Assembly (NCBI GenBank): GCA_024449915.1 | Contig: JAMZAV010003255.1 | Span: 1-64,000, forward strand | Length of the DNA: 64,000 nucleotides | Source: Sweltsa coloradensis | Lineage: Eukaryota; Arthropoda; Insecta; Plecoptera; Chloroperlidae | Direction of reading: 5' to 3' | Shown: piece by piece, positions 42,918-54,621 of the stretch | Layout: every line of letters begins with the position of its first letter | Numbering within the stretch: the stretch's first letter is position 1 | Notes under the pieces: generated by a model | Seen by the model: only the letters and a program-made list of their open reading frames with translations | The model's database searches: none | Told to the model about the DNA's origin: nothing | Translations under genes and position numbers: made by a program

Positions 42918-43538
42918 TACACTAGAAAGCTTTGCAAACGCTTTTTCAGGCGCGTTGTTGGATGAGCGTAATTTGTTTTTAAACAAAAAAGCGGAAAATT
43001 GCAATTTTCATGAGAAATAATTTTTAGTTTGAGCTCAAATTTCACAAGAATATATTAATTCATTAAATTAAAGTTTTGTAAAAAAATCATTGCAATTGGA
43101 AAAAGCATGTAGGTGTTATAAGTCGAAGAAAGTTTAAAAAATCGAAAAAAATCGTAAAATTGCGTAATACTGTGATTACATGAGAAATAATTTTTCGATG
43201 GCGCTCAAATTTCACACAAATATACTAATTTATAAACTTAAGGTTCTGTAAAAAAATAGTTACAATCGGATTAAGCATGCACGTGTTATAAGTCGAAGGA
43301 ATTCTTTAAAAATAAAAAATAAATCGTAAATTGCGATTTTCATGAGAAATAATTTTTCGATTGCGCTCAAAAACGTGGCAGTTCTAAGTTCAGAGATTTC
43401 GAAGGCCTCCAAAAATTTCATCGCAATTATATCGGTTTAGCCGGAATCGTGTTAAAAAAACACTCAAAAATACAAAAAAAAAAACATTCCAGGTTTTTTC
43501 TCGTGTAGTAGAATGGAATCTTTGCTACGCTCATCCAA
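42918..43538 (-). mobile_element. Helentron-like family 1 copy, variant 3' hairpin
   Basis: Minus strand: 5' TTGTTGGATGAGCGTAGCAA (about 43538) with the CGGCTAAACCG and CTTCGAAATCTCTGAACTTA blocks; 3' CGCTCATCCAACAACGCGCC, then AAAAAGCGTTTGCAAAGC and TTTCTAGT at 42918. Shares its terminal hairpin with 34785-35557. Confidence 0.65.
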
Positions 43539-43539
43539 C

Positions 43540-44570
43540 AATGCTTTTGACACTAACACTGACGTCACATGCCATTTGGGCGGTAAAGAGTAAATGTAAA
43601 ACTTTCCTCAATAGAATTGAAAATATTTACAGTACTTTGGATTGGTTTTAATTGCGGTAATGGTACGTATTTTAAGTTATTTTCTTCCCATTCTGTAAAT
43701 TTACTTTCAACTTTGAGCTTGGTGAGCATTGCCTATGTACAAATTTCTGTATCTATTTCTATTTCTATATATTATATTGATGATATGGATTAAATAATTA
43801 ATGATTAAACCATGTTTTAACTTTTTAAATGTCCCAGTAGTGGGTGTAAAGTCACACCTTCCTCTGTCAGGTCTTGAAGAAGCTCTTTGTCACATGGTCA
43901 TGTTACACCAGTGCACCAGTTAAGTCATTAGTGGTCCATTCATTGCTTTAAGCATAATTGAAGTCACACTGGAAAATAAAAGAATAATGTAATATGAGAA
44001 TTAGGCCTCCAACATTTTGCTACATTCTTCCATCCATGAATTTCTTCTGAGTGACAAAAATTGTTACATAAGTAAATCAATGAATGGGTCAAGTTGTATC
44101 TACTAGAACCAGCCCTTGAATTACTTCTGTTCGAGGGTGTATATAAAACAGTATCGATTTCATTATATATGAAATAACCAATGGATGTTACAATATCATA
44201 GAAATTGATGCTAATGTTTGTACCGGCACCCCTACAAAAATCGGTCAGTGTTACCTTACCACACATCACTGCCTCCTATGCTACTTGTCAATTCAATTGA
44301 ACATTTCAGAAAGGCTGGTACGTGGGACACATTGAAAACACCCAACTCTTATTTATGTACAATTTATAAGGTGCATTGAGTGTACAAACACACTGTTACT
44401 TGGCTATGCCATCCTAATGGGCCCCTTGATGTTATTACTTAGGGTTTTACTGAATGTATTGACATGTTGAAGGTTTCTGAAGATAAATAAATACATTCAT
44501 ATTTAGAGTGTACCTACTCAGTAACATAACTGATTTTCAGTAGGCGACATTAAATTTACAGCAGACGAAT
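43540..44570. other. No gene recognised
   Basis: A 101-codon minus-strand open frame at 43964-44269 follows an acceptor-like TTTTTGTAG, but it has no recognisable domain and no clear donor; I do not call it. The rest is AT-rich. Confidence 0.35.
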
Positions 44571-44574
44571 GACC

Positions 44575-44865
44575 ATGAATGAATGAATTAAGCTGGATAC
44601 GATTCCACCTGCAGAAGGTGGCAGAATCAACGAGGCTAATTCGGTACAACCTTATTAATTATGTGCCTCGTTGCTAGGACGGCTCCAGTCCTAAGCCAAG
44701 AAATAACATCCTGCATTGATAAATTGATGAATTGACAAACTTGAATTGATGGACTGGAGTCCAAATCAGAAGTTAAAAAACTTCTGCCTAAAGCGGGAAT
44801 CGAACCCTGGACTTTCTACATTGGAAGCAGAACCTCTAGCCACAAGACCAACAGTTGTACAATAG
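44575..44865 (-). repeat. tRNA-derived SINE, family S1
   Basis: Minus-strand copy. The head at 44790-44860 carries AGGGTTCGATTCCCGC (B-box), followed by the body block ACTTCTGATTTGGACTCCAG and GGACTGGAGCCGTCCTAGCA. Matches 1484-1850. Confidence 0.7.
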
Positions 44866-45015
44866 TAGAGAAGAGACTTTAAACTAGACTAGCACAAGTA
44901 GGGACTAAAATATTTTAAGTTATAAGTTATAAATAATATATGGAAGGAACAAATTATTACCAAATACCTATTTGATAACTTGGTTTAAAAAATAAGATCA
45001 CTTTAAAGGTTATGA

Positions 45016-45356
45016 CCAATGACGTACATAATCTTTGCGTAGCAAAGCGTTAGACGCTCAGTCTCCTATCCTTCCCAAGGAGCGCTAGCGTGGAGATTAG
45101 AAGCCTAGTGAAAAAGGAAAAATCATTTCACTGCAACATAGATACTTCATCTAATAGTCTAAACTGACGCTTTTTTTAAATAGCTGTGTAGTTGTTAGTT
45201 GTTGAGCGGATGGGCGAGCATTGCCGACTGTATGTAAATAACTACAAATTTACGTACATTTAGACGGAGGTTTTTCCCTTTTCATGATAGCTTCCAACTT
45301 CCACGCTCCCCACGGCCATACTGAGTGTCTAGCGCTTAGCCTGCTTATGTCATTGG
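45016..45356. mobile_element. MITE-like element, about 340 bp
   Basis: CCAATGACGTACATAA at the left and TTATGTCATTGG at the right form short inverted ends. The interior holds a 65 bp block (GTTGAGCGGATGGGCGAGCA onward) that also occurs inverted within 24240-24330, and ATAGATACTTCATCTA... that recurs at 45887-45935 inside the neighbouring Helentron-like copy. Confidence 0.45.
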
Positions 45357-45379
45357 TAATGACTTATGATTGATAACCA

Positions 45380-46033
45380 GGAAAACGCTTAAGTCCCGCC
45401 GCGTTGTTGGATGAGCATAATTGGTGCATTGAGCTGCCATGTGTTATGCGGATTTTCTGTTGTTCTGTGAAAAAATCATTACTAAGTGAAGATTTTTTAA
45501 ATTAAATTTAAATTTAAATAAAAAATAAACTTAAATTTTTAATTTAATTTATTATTCGTAATTTTTAAAAAGAAAAAAATCGTAAAATTGCGATTTCATA
45601 GAAATAATTATTCGATTGCGCTCAAATTTCACACGAATATATGAATTCATAAAATTAAGGTTCTGTAAAAAACTCATTAAAATCGGATAAAGCATGTAGG
45701 TGTTATAAGTCAAAAAAATTTTTAAAAAATAAAAAAAAAAAATCGTAAAATTGCGATTTTCGTGAGAAATAATTTTTCGATTGCGCTCAAAAACGTGGCA
45801 GTTCTAAGTTCAGAGATTTCGAAGTTCTCCAGAAAATTTCATCGCAATTGGAGAATCGGTTTAGCCGGAATCGTGCTGCCATATAGATACTTCATCTAGT
45901 TGTCTAAACTGACGCTTTTTAAGTAGGCCTAGCTGTGGACACACAAAAATACAGAAAAAAAAAAAAAAAAAACATTCCGGATTTTGTTCTCCAGTGTAGT
46001 GAAATGGAATCTTCACTACGCTAATCCAACAAT
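45380..46033 (-). mobile_element. Helentron-like family 1 copy
   Basis: Minus strand: 5' TTGGATTAGCGTAGTGAAG near 46028; 3' ATGCTCATCCAACAACGCGG, then CGGGACTTAAGCGTTTTCCT at 45382. At 45885-45940 the CGGAATCGTG block is interrupted by about 55 bp copied from the neighbouring element (ACTTCATCTA, CTAAACTGACGCTTTTT). Confidence 0.65.
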
Positions 46034-46039
46034 TGCTTT

Positions 46040-46664
46040 GAAAAAAAAAATCCCCGACTGTGGCTTGAACGCAGAACCTCCAAAGCGCTAAGGTTTTGGG
46101 TTCGAACCCCAGCTGGGGCAAATTTTCACAACAATTGCTATCAATCAATAATATCATTTAACAATTAATTAATCATATGTTGGGAAAGGGTTTGCAAGTT
46201 TTCAAAATGTAGAAAAGAGTACTGAAAATTAACAAAAATTAACATTTGGTTAATGCAAATAATAATGTTGTGGGCCATGCCCATTAATTTTTTTTTTTTT
46301 AACTTTAGTATCAGATATTACTCCACCATGAGTTTTGGAGCTTACACACAGTCTAACATGAATAAATGAAATATTTTTTTACATTTCATCTTTCAAAGAA
46401 GCATAGTCAAAGAGTGGTCAAAGAGTAACTATCAAGTAAAGGTCAAAGTATTTGGATCCAAATTGGACTCGACAATCGAGTAATTTTTACTACTCGGACT
46501 CGACTCAGTAAAAAATTGGGACTTGCTTGGGAGATACCAAGTAATAATAATAGTTTAATTGACTATGTATGTATATATGTGTATTTATGTGTGCAGGTGC
46601 GTGTGCATGTGGACATAGATGTGTGTGCGTGTGTCTCCTAATATTGTTTTAGGCATGAACTTAC
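46040..46664. other. No gene recognised
   Basis: A tRNA-like fragment (GGGTTCGAACCCCAGCTGGG) lies at 46096-46115. Microsatellite-like GT/GTAT sequence runs at 46566-46632, just before the SMYD exon donor. Confidence 0.4.
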
Positions 46665-47143
46665 CATTCTGAACTATCTTCTGAGGCCCACAGACCACTA
46701 ATATTATTGAACCTCCTAAAGTTTTCATCTAAGCAATGTTGTGCAAGAACCGTTAGCATATTGGGCATTTTGAAATTATCGTACAAAAATATCAACAATT
46801 TAGAAAGCTCTGGAGTCAAGTCTTTTTCCTGACATGAACGTTTGCACTGCTGTAGGTTTAGCACTTGCAGTTTCCGTTCCAAATTGTGCTGGACCTTTGT
46901 GACATGCGCTATATTCTTCTTTGTCCGACATTGGGGACATTGTACATTACGTTGTTTGCAAGCCGGCAATGGTGCTCTGCATTTGGAGCAGATTAATTGG
47001 AGCTTTTCTGGCATCAGTTTGTCTAAAGTTGGCCAGTCATTAAGGCAGGCTTCGCAACAACATACAATGCTGTGATCGATCAGAAATGATGTCCGTTCCT
47101 CGAGATTGGTTTCAGTAAATCTACACCCATAACTGAAGAATAG
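46665..47143 (-). CDS. SMYD-type SET/MYND protein, one internal exon
   Basis: Minus strand, 479 bp, acceptor TTTTCTACAG before 47143 and donor GTAAGT after 46665. It starts in phase 0 with LFFSYGCRFTETNLEERTSF, then IDHSIVCCCEACLNDWPTL. The pattern 'YG...R...L...(Y/H)x(F/I)xCxCxACxxDWP' is the SET C-terminal and post-SET cysteine cluster of SMYD proteins, closest by eye to SMYD4. Further Cys pairs (CSKC, CPQC) and a helical tail follow. SMYD proteins are protein lysine methyltransferases or degenerate relatives. The SET active-site motifs and the MYND finger lie in exons not seen here. The preceding exon would lie at higher coordinates, beyond or within the retroelement cluster. It could be a retained fragment, but the open frame and intact splice sites favour a real gene. 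Confidence 0.7.
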
Positions 47144-48210
47144 CTGTAGAAAACAAGAAAATATATCCAATTTAACAACAACTGTTGTTAACAACCAATG
47201 ATCTGTAGCCTTGTATGGATTCCCAGTGAGAATTCAGTACCGGTAACAGAGACTAAGCCAGGAGAAAAATCGGGCATTTCTTTGAGTTTGGAAGAAAGGA
47301 TATTTTATAACTAACCTGTCACCTTGTTTCCATTGAGCATAAAAAATTAAAGAAAAATAATACTGGACTAAATCCACTTAGTATTTGAATGGAACATAAC
47401 ATTTCTTTCCCTTCTTTTAGCTCCATTTTTTTTAGGTAGGCCTACTGTAGATCTATTGCAAGCTTATAGGTAGATGAAATTGTTTATAAATATCTGAATC
47501 TGTTTATCTGATCTATGTTAGTTCAAGAACTTTTGGTTGAAATATTTACTTTCCAATACATAGGTAATAATATAAAGGTCGATTGTGCGGCGGCCCGTCC
47601 AGAGAAGCCGACACTTAACCGACGCATCTATTGATTTGAGGACGTCAGTCTGCATACACAGAACATTTTTGTGCATTAGACTACTTTTATTGGCATACCG
47701 TATGGTTTTCAGTAAGGGTATGCATAAGTCTCCATTTTAACAAGATGCAACTTTGAGCCAGTAAATCTTTGTGCTTAACGATTCCGACTTCTAAAAACTA
47801 CTTGTTACATGTACAGAAATGATTTTCAGTGAGGGACTTTAGCTAAAGCAGAGCCATTGATAAGCAAATAATGCTCATTAGAAAACATCAAAATAGTAGT
47901 TAAGTGACCAAACGTACCAGTCAAACCGGTACAGTACGTACCGTTTTCAGAACACTTGTACCAGTGTGCCGAGAGACTCATAAAAAATGGTGTATTTATA
48001 CTGGTTTGCAATTTGAGGGGCAAAGTGTCCCGGTATTCTGTCAACCAACTAGGGATGGGCAAACACATGTATCTTACTACACGAGTAGTTGTACACACTA
48101 GGCTGTCGGTTCGTGTACACGTGTTCTATGTATCGCCAATGGTATCGCGATAATTATCGGGAATCTGGATATTTCCGTTCGCGATCTACCTACTTCACGG
48201 TACCACTCCC
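47144..48210. other. Flank of the SMYD exon; hAT-like end
   Basis: No further exon recognised. TAGGGATGGGCAAACACATG at about 48050 resembles a common hAT terminal sequence; no partner was found. GGTACAGTACGTACCGT near 47929 is a short palindrome. Confidence 0.35.
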
Positions 48211-48212
48211 CC

Positions 48213-49975
48213 TCACCCGCCAAAACGATCAAGGAGAATGCATTTTTGGATGGTTATAAGCGGTTTGAGATGTTGGTAATACGTACCTCCCCAGTCAATA
48301 ATACCATATTCCAGTATTGATTGTGTTAGAGCATAATATACCATTTTTAGAGATGCCAGGCTAAGGAAAGTTCTCAGGGTGTAATATAAAGACAGTTTCA
48401 ATTAATTTTTTGCACGTAGTTCTTATGTGTACGTCCCATTTTAAATGCTGGTCTACAGTTGTTCCCAGGTATTGTGTATAGGAAGTCTTTTTAATTTCAC
48501 TACAGTTGCATGCCGTAGAGTTCATGTTACATGTATTTGCGTGTATTCTGAGGGTTCCGTTTTTTGGTTGGTTGGTTTTAGTGGGGGAGAATGCAATATG
48601 TAATGTTTAATTTTCGTCAAGCCACATTTTTACTTTCCTCATCTCAGTTTCAGCTGTTTTGTATGTAGTTTCCCAGGTTTTACCTGAGAAAATTAGTACA
48701 GTGTCATCTGCAAATGCTATGACTTTGCATTTTAGTTTGGCGTTGCACAAATCGTTAATGAATATTGTAAACAATAGAGGGCCCAGTACAGTTCCTTGAG
48801 GAATTCCATATTCGATTATTGTGGAGCTGCTAAGTGTTTCATTAATTTTTACATACTGATCTCTATCTGAAAGATATTCTTTTAAAAGCTGGAGAGCCGT
48901 GCCTCTGATCCCATACTTTTTCCAGTTTTTTCAGTAGTAATTTGTGCGATACTGTGTCGAATGCTTTAGCTAGATCTATAAATAATGCTAATGGTTTTTT
49001 GTTTAAGTCTAAGAGTGAAGCGATATTGTCTGATAGTGAATGAATTGCATTTTGTGTACTTAGTCCTCTCCTAAACCCAAAATTGATTTGGGGATAGTAT
49101 TTTGTTAGCTTCAAAGTATTCATATAGGCCTAGTCGTTTTTTATACATTTCTCGTGAATTTTCGCTATATTGCTTATTAGTGATGTGGGTAGGTAGTTGC
49201 TTACAATTGTTTTGTCTCCTTTTTTGTGTATGGGAATTATTACAGACTTTTTGAATATATTTGGGAAGGATCCGGTTGTAAAACTAAGGTCTATTATGTA
49301 TTGAAATGGTTTGATGATATACAGTTTGATTGCTTTGATTATCTTAACACTTATTGAGTCATATCCAGGTGCAGAATCAGCTTTTAGTTCGTTTATATGA
49401 CTTATTATTTCTTCGTCAGTTGTGGGAGTAAGAAATATTGAGCTTTTTTCTCGTTGGATGCTGAAAGTATTTTGATTATTGCGGTTATTACTTGGTTGGG
49501 TGGATAGTTTGGTTTGAATATTTTCTGCCATATCTTTCCCTATATTGCTAAAATAACTAAGAAATGTTTCAGCTACTAGAAGGGGGTCGTCACTGGTATT
49601 AGTTGTTTTATTATTTATTTCAATTTTCCTGATAGCTTTCCTGGGTTTTTCTTTACCTGTTGCTTCGTTGATAACTCCCCACACCTTCTTAACATCGTTA
49701 TTGGCATCAGACATTTTATTCCTGAAGTAATCATTTTTAGCAAGTTTAATACATTTGGTAAGTTGATTTTTATACTTTTGGTAGCTTGTTTTAAGTAAAA
49801 GGTTTTCCGGATATTTCAAGACCTATTTGCTTAACAAATCTCTCTGTCTGATTGATTTGATAAGCCCTAGTGTTATCCACGGTTTAATCTTCTTGTTTTT
49901 ATTACTTATTTTAATGTTTTATTTCTGTATTTTGGTTTATGTGCTTTTGTATTATGTTGATAAAGTTACTAGCGG
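48213..49975 (-). pseudogene. Non-LTR element A, RT part
   Basis: Minus-strand RT region with several frameshifts. In order: KIKPWITLGLIKSIRQRE and LAKNDYFRNKM (linker, 49900-49700); APGYDSISVKIIK (49370); SVIIPIHKKGDK (49220); YPQINFGFRRGLSTQNAIHS (49100); FIDLAKAFDTVSHKLLLKKL (48990); [20 protein letters not shown] (48800); FADDTVLIF (48715); SILEYGIIDWGG (48310). The palm Asp residues are present in FIDLAKAFD and FADD. The sequence stops at 48213 without its 3' end. Its endonuclease half lies at 54622-55150, on the far side of element B. A stop before PENLLLK and others make it dead. Confidence 0.8.
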
Positions 49976-50553
49976 CAACCTCGACCCGATTTTCGCTTAA
50001 TACTGGTTCCCACGTTTCGCTGTGGAGCTGGAGACCTTCCAGTTTTGAGTAGTGAGTTCAAGATGGCGGCCGTGTGACGTGCGGTATCTGGAGCGCTCCT
50101 AAAATTAAAGTTATTTGGGAGGTCTTTTGCGTGTTCTTGAGTGTTTTGCGTATTGTTTCTTAAGCAGTTAGTGATTATATTGAAGTGTTATTGTTAGGAG
50201 TGATTTTTAGTGACTTTTAGGGAAGCTGTAGGTGTTTGAAATTAGGCCTAGACTAGCTAGGCGGTGGTGTTTACATTCACGCGTTTTAGGTTAAGATAGG
50301 CCTAGGCCACAGGGCTAGGGTAGGCCTAGACGTGTTTAGCACATAGGCCTACTGTGTGTTTGGGTATAATTATTCTATTAGGCCCTAGGGGTACTGTTAG
50401 GAGTGTTTTTAGTTAGTTCTTAGTTAGTGTAGGTGCTTGAAAGTGTAGTCCTAGGCGCACGTGGTTTTCGGTTTTTCATTTCTTGAGTTAGGCAGTAGGC
50501 TTAGGCGTGTTTGTTTATTCTTTACTTTATTGCTAGTTCTAGTTAATTGTGAG

Positions 50554-51746
50554 ATGAGTAAGCATAGCTTTTGTAAGGGGTGTGGGGTGATAGTAGTTGA
50601 GTCTGATGCCGCGGTAGGGTGTGAGGGAGAGTGTGAGATGTGGTTCCACATAGGGTGTGGTGGGGTGAGCAAGGGTGTGTACAAGATGCTGCAAGTTGAA
50701 AGTCATGGTCTTGTGTGGAAGTGTAAGGAGTGCAGGGTAGGCCTACCTGGGGTTGGACGAGTGTCTGTGAGGAAGGATGAATGGGATCAGATGGTGAAGG
50801 ATGTACAGGATGTGAAGAAGGAACTAGAGTGCCTGAGGAGTAGGGAAGTAGGCCTAGGCCTAGGGACTGGATGCAAGGGGGATGTGCTTAGGGTTTTGTG
50901 GGAGTTTGAGTGTGCGTGAGCAGGTTATGGGGGAAAATAAGGGCGTGAGTGTGAGTGAAGTTGGGGGTGTAGGCCTAAGTTTAGGTTTAGTTTCAGGTTC
51001 GGGGGGGGTGTTAGACACGGGGGTAGAGGGTGCAGGGGCTGATGGAGTAGGAGAGTTGCTTGGTATAGTTGGTGGGGTGATGCAAGGGGGTGAGCTGGTG
51101 GAGAATGAGGTTTGGTTGAATGTTGGGAAGGGGGATGCAAATGGGGGAAGTAAGGAAGCTGATCGAGTGTCAGGGCATGTTAGCGAGGGAAACGTTAGGA
51201 AAGGGGTTTTAAGTGTAGGGAATGGTGGGGAGATGGGCCAACACAGGGAGACACTACTAATGGGGGATTCAATGATTAGGGGGGCAGCTCGGGAGTGGGC
51301 AGGCAAGTGGTGGGGAGGTTGAGGTGTATGGTGGGATTAGAGTGAGTGAAATGACTGAGATTGTTAGGCGTAGAAGGGGTAGTGAGAGAGTGAGTGTAGT
51401 GATGCTGAATGTGGGTACAAATGATCTTGGGGGCGGGTGTGAATGCAAGGGATGTGGCAGGGAGGGTGAAGGAGTTAGTGACAGTGGTGCAGGGAAAGTA
51501 TAGGCAGGCAAGGGTGGTTGTGGCTGGTATTCTGGATAGGGAGGATGGGAGAGGGATTAGGAGGGAGCTAATAGATGAGGTGAATGAGTGTGTGGCTGAT
51601 GTGTGTGATGAGCAGGGTGCTTTATTTGTAAATAGCAGATCATGGGTAGGTAGAAGATTCTTGGCTAGGGACGGATTACACTTAGTTAAGGAGGGGGGTA
51701 GGGAACTTGGTAGACTTTTTGTCAGGATTGCTGAGAATCTTAAGTG
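50554..51746 (+). pseudogene. Element B ORF1: PHD finger plus SGNH esterase
   Basis: Starts at ATG 50554 (MSKHSFCKGCGVIV). A PHD-type zinc finger fills the first ~60 residues: CKGC, CEGEC, then WFHIGC and WKCKEC give the Cys4-His-Cys3 pattern. A short helical region (DQMVKDVQDVKKELECL) follows. After a frameshift near 50900, an SGNH-hydrolase domain appears: GDS at 51263-51271, GTND at 51414-51425 and DGLH at 51670-51681 hold the nucleophile Ser, the Asn-Asp block and the catalytic Asp-His pair. PHD and esterase domains in ORF1 are a described feature of CR1-like elements. At least three frameshifts split it. Confidence 0.75.
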
Positions 51747-51749
51747 ACC

Positions 51750-54210
51750 AGGGGGGAGGGGGCAAAGAAGCAAGGGGTTAAGGTTATGACTGTTAATAGT
51801 ATGAGTATTAAGGGAGGGGAAAGATGGTTGAATGATGACATTTATGATGGGGAGGTTAGCCGTCAAGGGTATGATATATTCAGGAGGGATAGAAATAAGT
51901 ATGGGGGGGGTGTGATGATAGTTTGTAGGCATGAGCTTAGGGGGAGACTGTTTGTGGTCAGATGAGTGGTTGAGATGCTGGGTGTTAGGGTTACCTTGGG
52001 GAGGGAACTTCCATGGATGTGGTAGCGTGTATAGACCTAGTGATAATGGGGAAGGGGAGGTTTTAAATAAGCTAGAGGAGGTAGTAGTGCGTAGTAAGGA
52101 TAGAGTGTTGGTTATAGCAGGGGATCTAAACTTGCCCGGGTGCATTGGGAAAGGGGGGAGAGAGGATGTAGGAGGTAGGAAGCAGGAGTGGGCTTGTATG
52201 GTAGTTAATGAGGGGTTTATACAGGCTGTAGGGGAGGGTACAAGGGACACCGGAAGGGGGGAAAATAATATTTTAGATGTAATATTAGTTAGGCCGGAAG
52301 AGGTTTTAGTCAGGTCCGAGGTTGTAGAGGGGATAAGTGACCATAGAGTCCCAATAGTTGAGGGTTTGCGTTAGTAGGGCATGGTGACGAGGGAGGTGGG
52401 GATCAAATTGGGGGTAAGTTTGATGAGGCGGTATGATAGGGCAGATGTTCAAGGGTTTGCAAGAAGAATTAGGAAGAATGTATGAGGAGTGGTCTCCGGA
52501 GGAAAGGGGGGTAAATGAGATGTGGGAAAGTTTTCTAGATATATTTAGGGCTCTTTTGGAAAGGTTTGTACCGCAGGTAGCAAAAGGGAAAATGGGGATC
52601 CGGTTTATTACAATAGAAGAATTAGATGGTTGAAGAGAAAATGTAGGAGCGTGTATGGGAAGTATCGGAGGACTGGGAGGGGTAAGAAAAAGCTTAAGGA
52701 ATGGGAGGAGATACTTGATAGGGCTAAGGTTGACGCTAGGGACGATTATATGATGAGGTTAATGGATGGGGACCGGGGAATTAGGGACAGCGGGACAAGT
52801 TTTATACAAGCACTTAAGGGGACAAAAGGACGGGTGGCAATACCTACTCTTAAGGGGAGGGGGAAAGGATATACGTTAGCGACCAGGATAAGCGGAGGCT
52901 TTAAATTCCTATTATGGGGGGGTGTTTCAGGAGAATAGGGATACAGGAGAGCAGTGGCAAGGGGAAAGGGGGGACACCCCACTCACAATTTCAGATAGGG
53001 ATGTAAAGAGGGTGTTGGGTAAGATGGTTGTAGGAAAGGCTCCAGGGCAGGACGGCTTGGGGTGCAGATTTCTAAAACTTGGGGGTGATGCCGCGGTAAG
53101 GTTTCTAGGGGATGTATGTAGAAAGTCTTTAAGTGAGGGTAAGATCCCTGAAGGTTGGAGGGAGGGACTCGTGGTGCCAATTCATAAGGGGGGCGATAGA
53201 TGTACAATAGGAAATTATAGGCCAGTTAGCTTGACTTCAGTAGGGACAAAATTATGGAGAGGGTAGTTGCAGACTATGTTTAGGAACTCATTGGAAGGGG
53301 AGGCGTGGTTCACGGATGCTCAACATGGTTTCAGGGAAGGTTTTTCTTGTGACACTCAACTGGTAGGATTAGTTCAGGATATTGGGGACATTTTGGACAG
53401 TGGGGGGGAAGTAGATGCTGTTTTTCTAGATTTTGAAAAGGCTTTTGATAAAGTCTCGCACGATTTGCTAATGGAGAAGGTAAACAATGTGGTGGGGGAT
53501 AAAGGAGTGGTGAGGTGGGTTGGAGATTTCTTGAGAGGTAGGTCTCAGAGGGTTAGGGTTGGGGGTACCTTGTCACATAGTATAGAGGTTACATCGGGGG
53601 TACCGCAGGGCTCAGTGTTAGGACCTTTGTTGTTTATTATGTTTATAAATGACATAGGGCAGGGAAAAAACATCAAGAATAAGATTATTTGCAGATGATT
53701 GTGTTTTGTATAGAGCAATAAGGGGGATTGAGGATGTTAGGTTGTTGCAGGCAGATCTGGGGGTATAGAGGAATGGGTCACAGCAAATAAGATGGGTTTG
53801 AACATAGGTAAATGTAAGGTGGTTGGTTTCTCGCGAAGAATAATTAAGGTAGGTAGGACATACACTTTAATGGGGGCTGTTATGGAGAAAGTAGGAACGT
53901 ATTTAAGTACTTAGGGGTGATGTTGGCAGAGGATTTGGGTTGGGGGGATCAGGTGCAAGAAGTTGTTAAGAAGGGAAATAGGGCTCTGGGTTTTGTTATG
54001 AGAAATCTAAGAGGGGCCAGCCGGGAAGTTAAAGATCGGGCATATAAGGTAGTGGTTAGACCTGTCCTGGAGTATGGGGCGGCGGCATGGGATCCGTATA
54101 AGTTGGGGGAGGTTTTGGAGGTAGAGAAAGTCCACGTAGGGCGGCAAGAAGGGTTACGGGAAAGGTTAGGCGGTGGCGGTGGGAAGAGGATGATAAGGGG
54201 AATGTAGAGA
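51750..54210 (+). pseudogene. Element B ORF2: endonuclease and reverse transcriptase
   Basis: The APE-type endonuclease runs 51770-52374 with WLNDDIYDGEVSRQGYDIF, RRDRNKYGGGV, AGDLNLPG, NILDVILVRP and ISDHRVPIVEG. The segment expected before WLNDD (normally ending VVTETWL) is missing, so about 100 bp appear deleted. The RT runs 52980-54150 with KAPGQDGL, PIHKGGDR, NYRPVSLTS, AQHGFREGFSC, FLDFEKAFDKVSHDLL, GVPQGSVLGPLLFIMFIND, FADD at 53688-53699, YLGVML and RPVLEYGAAAWDPY. These are CR1-clade style motifs. Frameshifts occur around 52375, 52640, 52930, 53260, 53690 and 53770. Confidence 0.8.
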
Positions 54211-54621
54211 GAGTATATGACAGTGTCACTGCAATGCTAGGAGAGTTGGGGTGGGAGTCATTAGAGGGAAGAAGAAGGGAGGTTAGGTTGTGGGAATATG
54301 TACAGGGCGGCTAGGGGAAGTAGGGGGTGGGGGACATCCGCAATAGGCTACAAGAGGGGCTTTACAGGGGAAGGGGGGGTCATTCATGGAAGTTCCAGCG
54401 TCAAGTAGTAAGAACGGATCTGGGTCGGTATGGTTTCATGGAAAGACTGTTAGGGAAAGGAATGACTTGCCGGGGGATATTGCAGGTAGTGGGTCTTTAA
54501 GGGAATTTAGATCATTTTTAGGGGGGGACAGTAATTAGGTCTGGGGGAGTGAGTGGTTGCCACCGGGCGGAAGGGCCATTTGCAACCGTAAGAAATGTTA
54601 TGTTATGTTATGTAATTAAGG

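Larger units (their letters stand above)
49976..54616 (+). mobile_element. CR1-like non-LTR retrotransposon (element B), nearly full length
   Basis: About 4.6 kb on the plus strand with 5' UTR, ORF1, ORF2 and a 3' tail of short repeats (ATGTT)n at 54592-54613. The 3' UTR carries GGTTGCCACCGGGCGG and GCCATTTGCAACCG. It is inserted between the endonuclease and RT of element A: A's frame reads up to about 54622 (SDHYPIIIGLNNKYLN...) and resumes near 49975. The coding strand is extremely G-rich and C-poor. Several frameshifts and a missing part of the endonuclease show that it is inactive. Confidence 0.8.

Noticed and set aside
43964..44269. 101-codon minus-strand frame preceded by an acceptor-like site
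   Set aside because: No clear donor or domain, and no link in phase or motif to the SMYD exon upstream.
51276..52250. Long minus-strand open frame (about 324 codons) rich in Pro, Ser and Thr
   Set aside because: It is antisense to the esterase and endonuclease of the CR1-like element and arises from the strong G skew of that strand.
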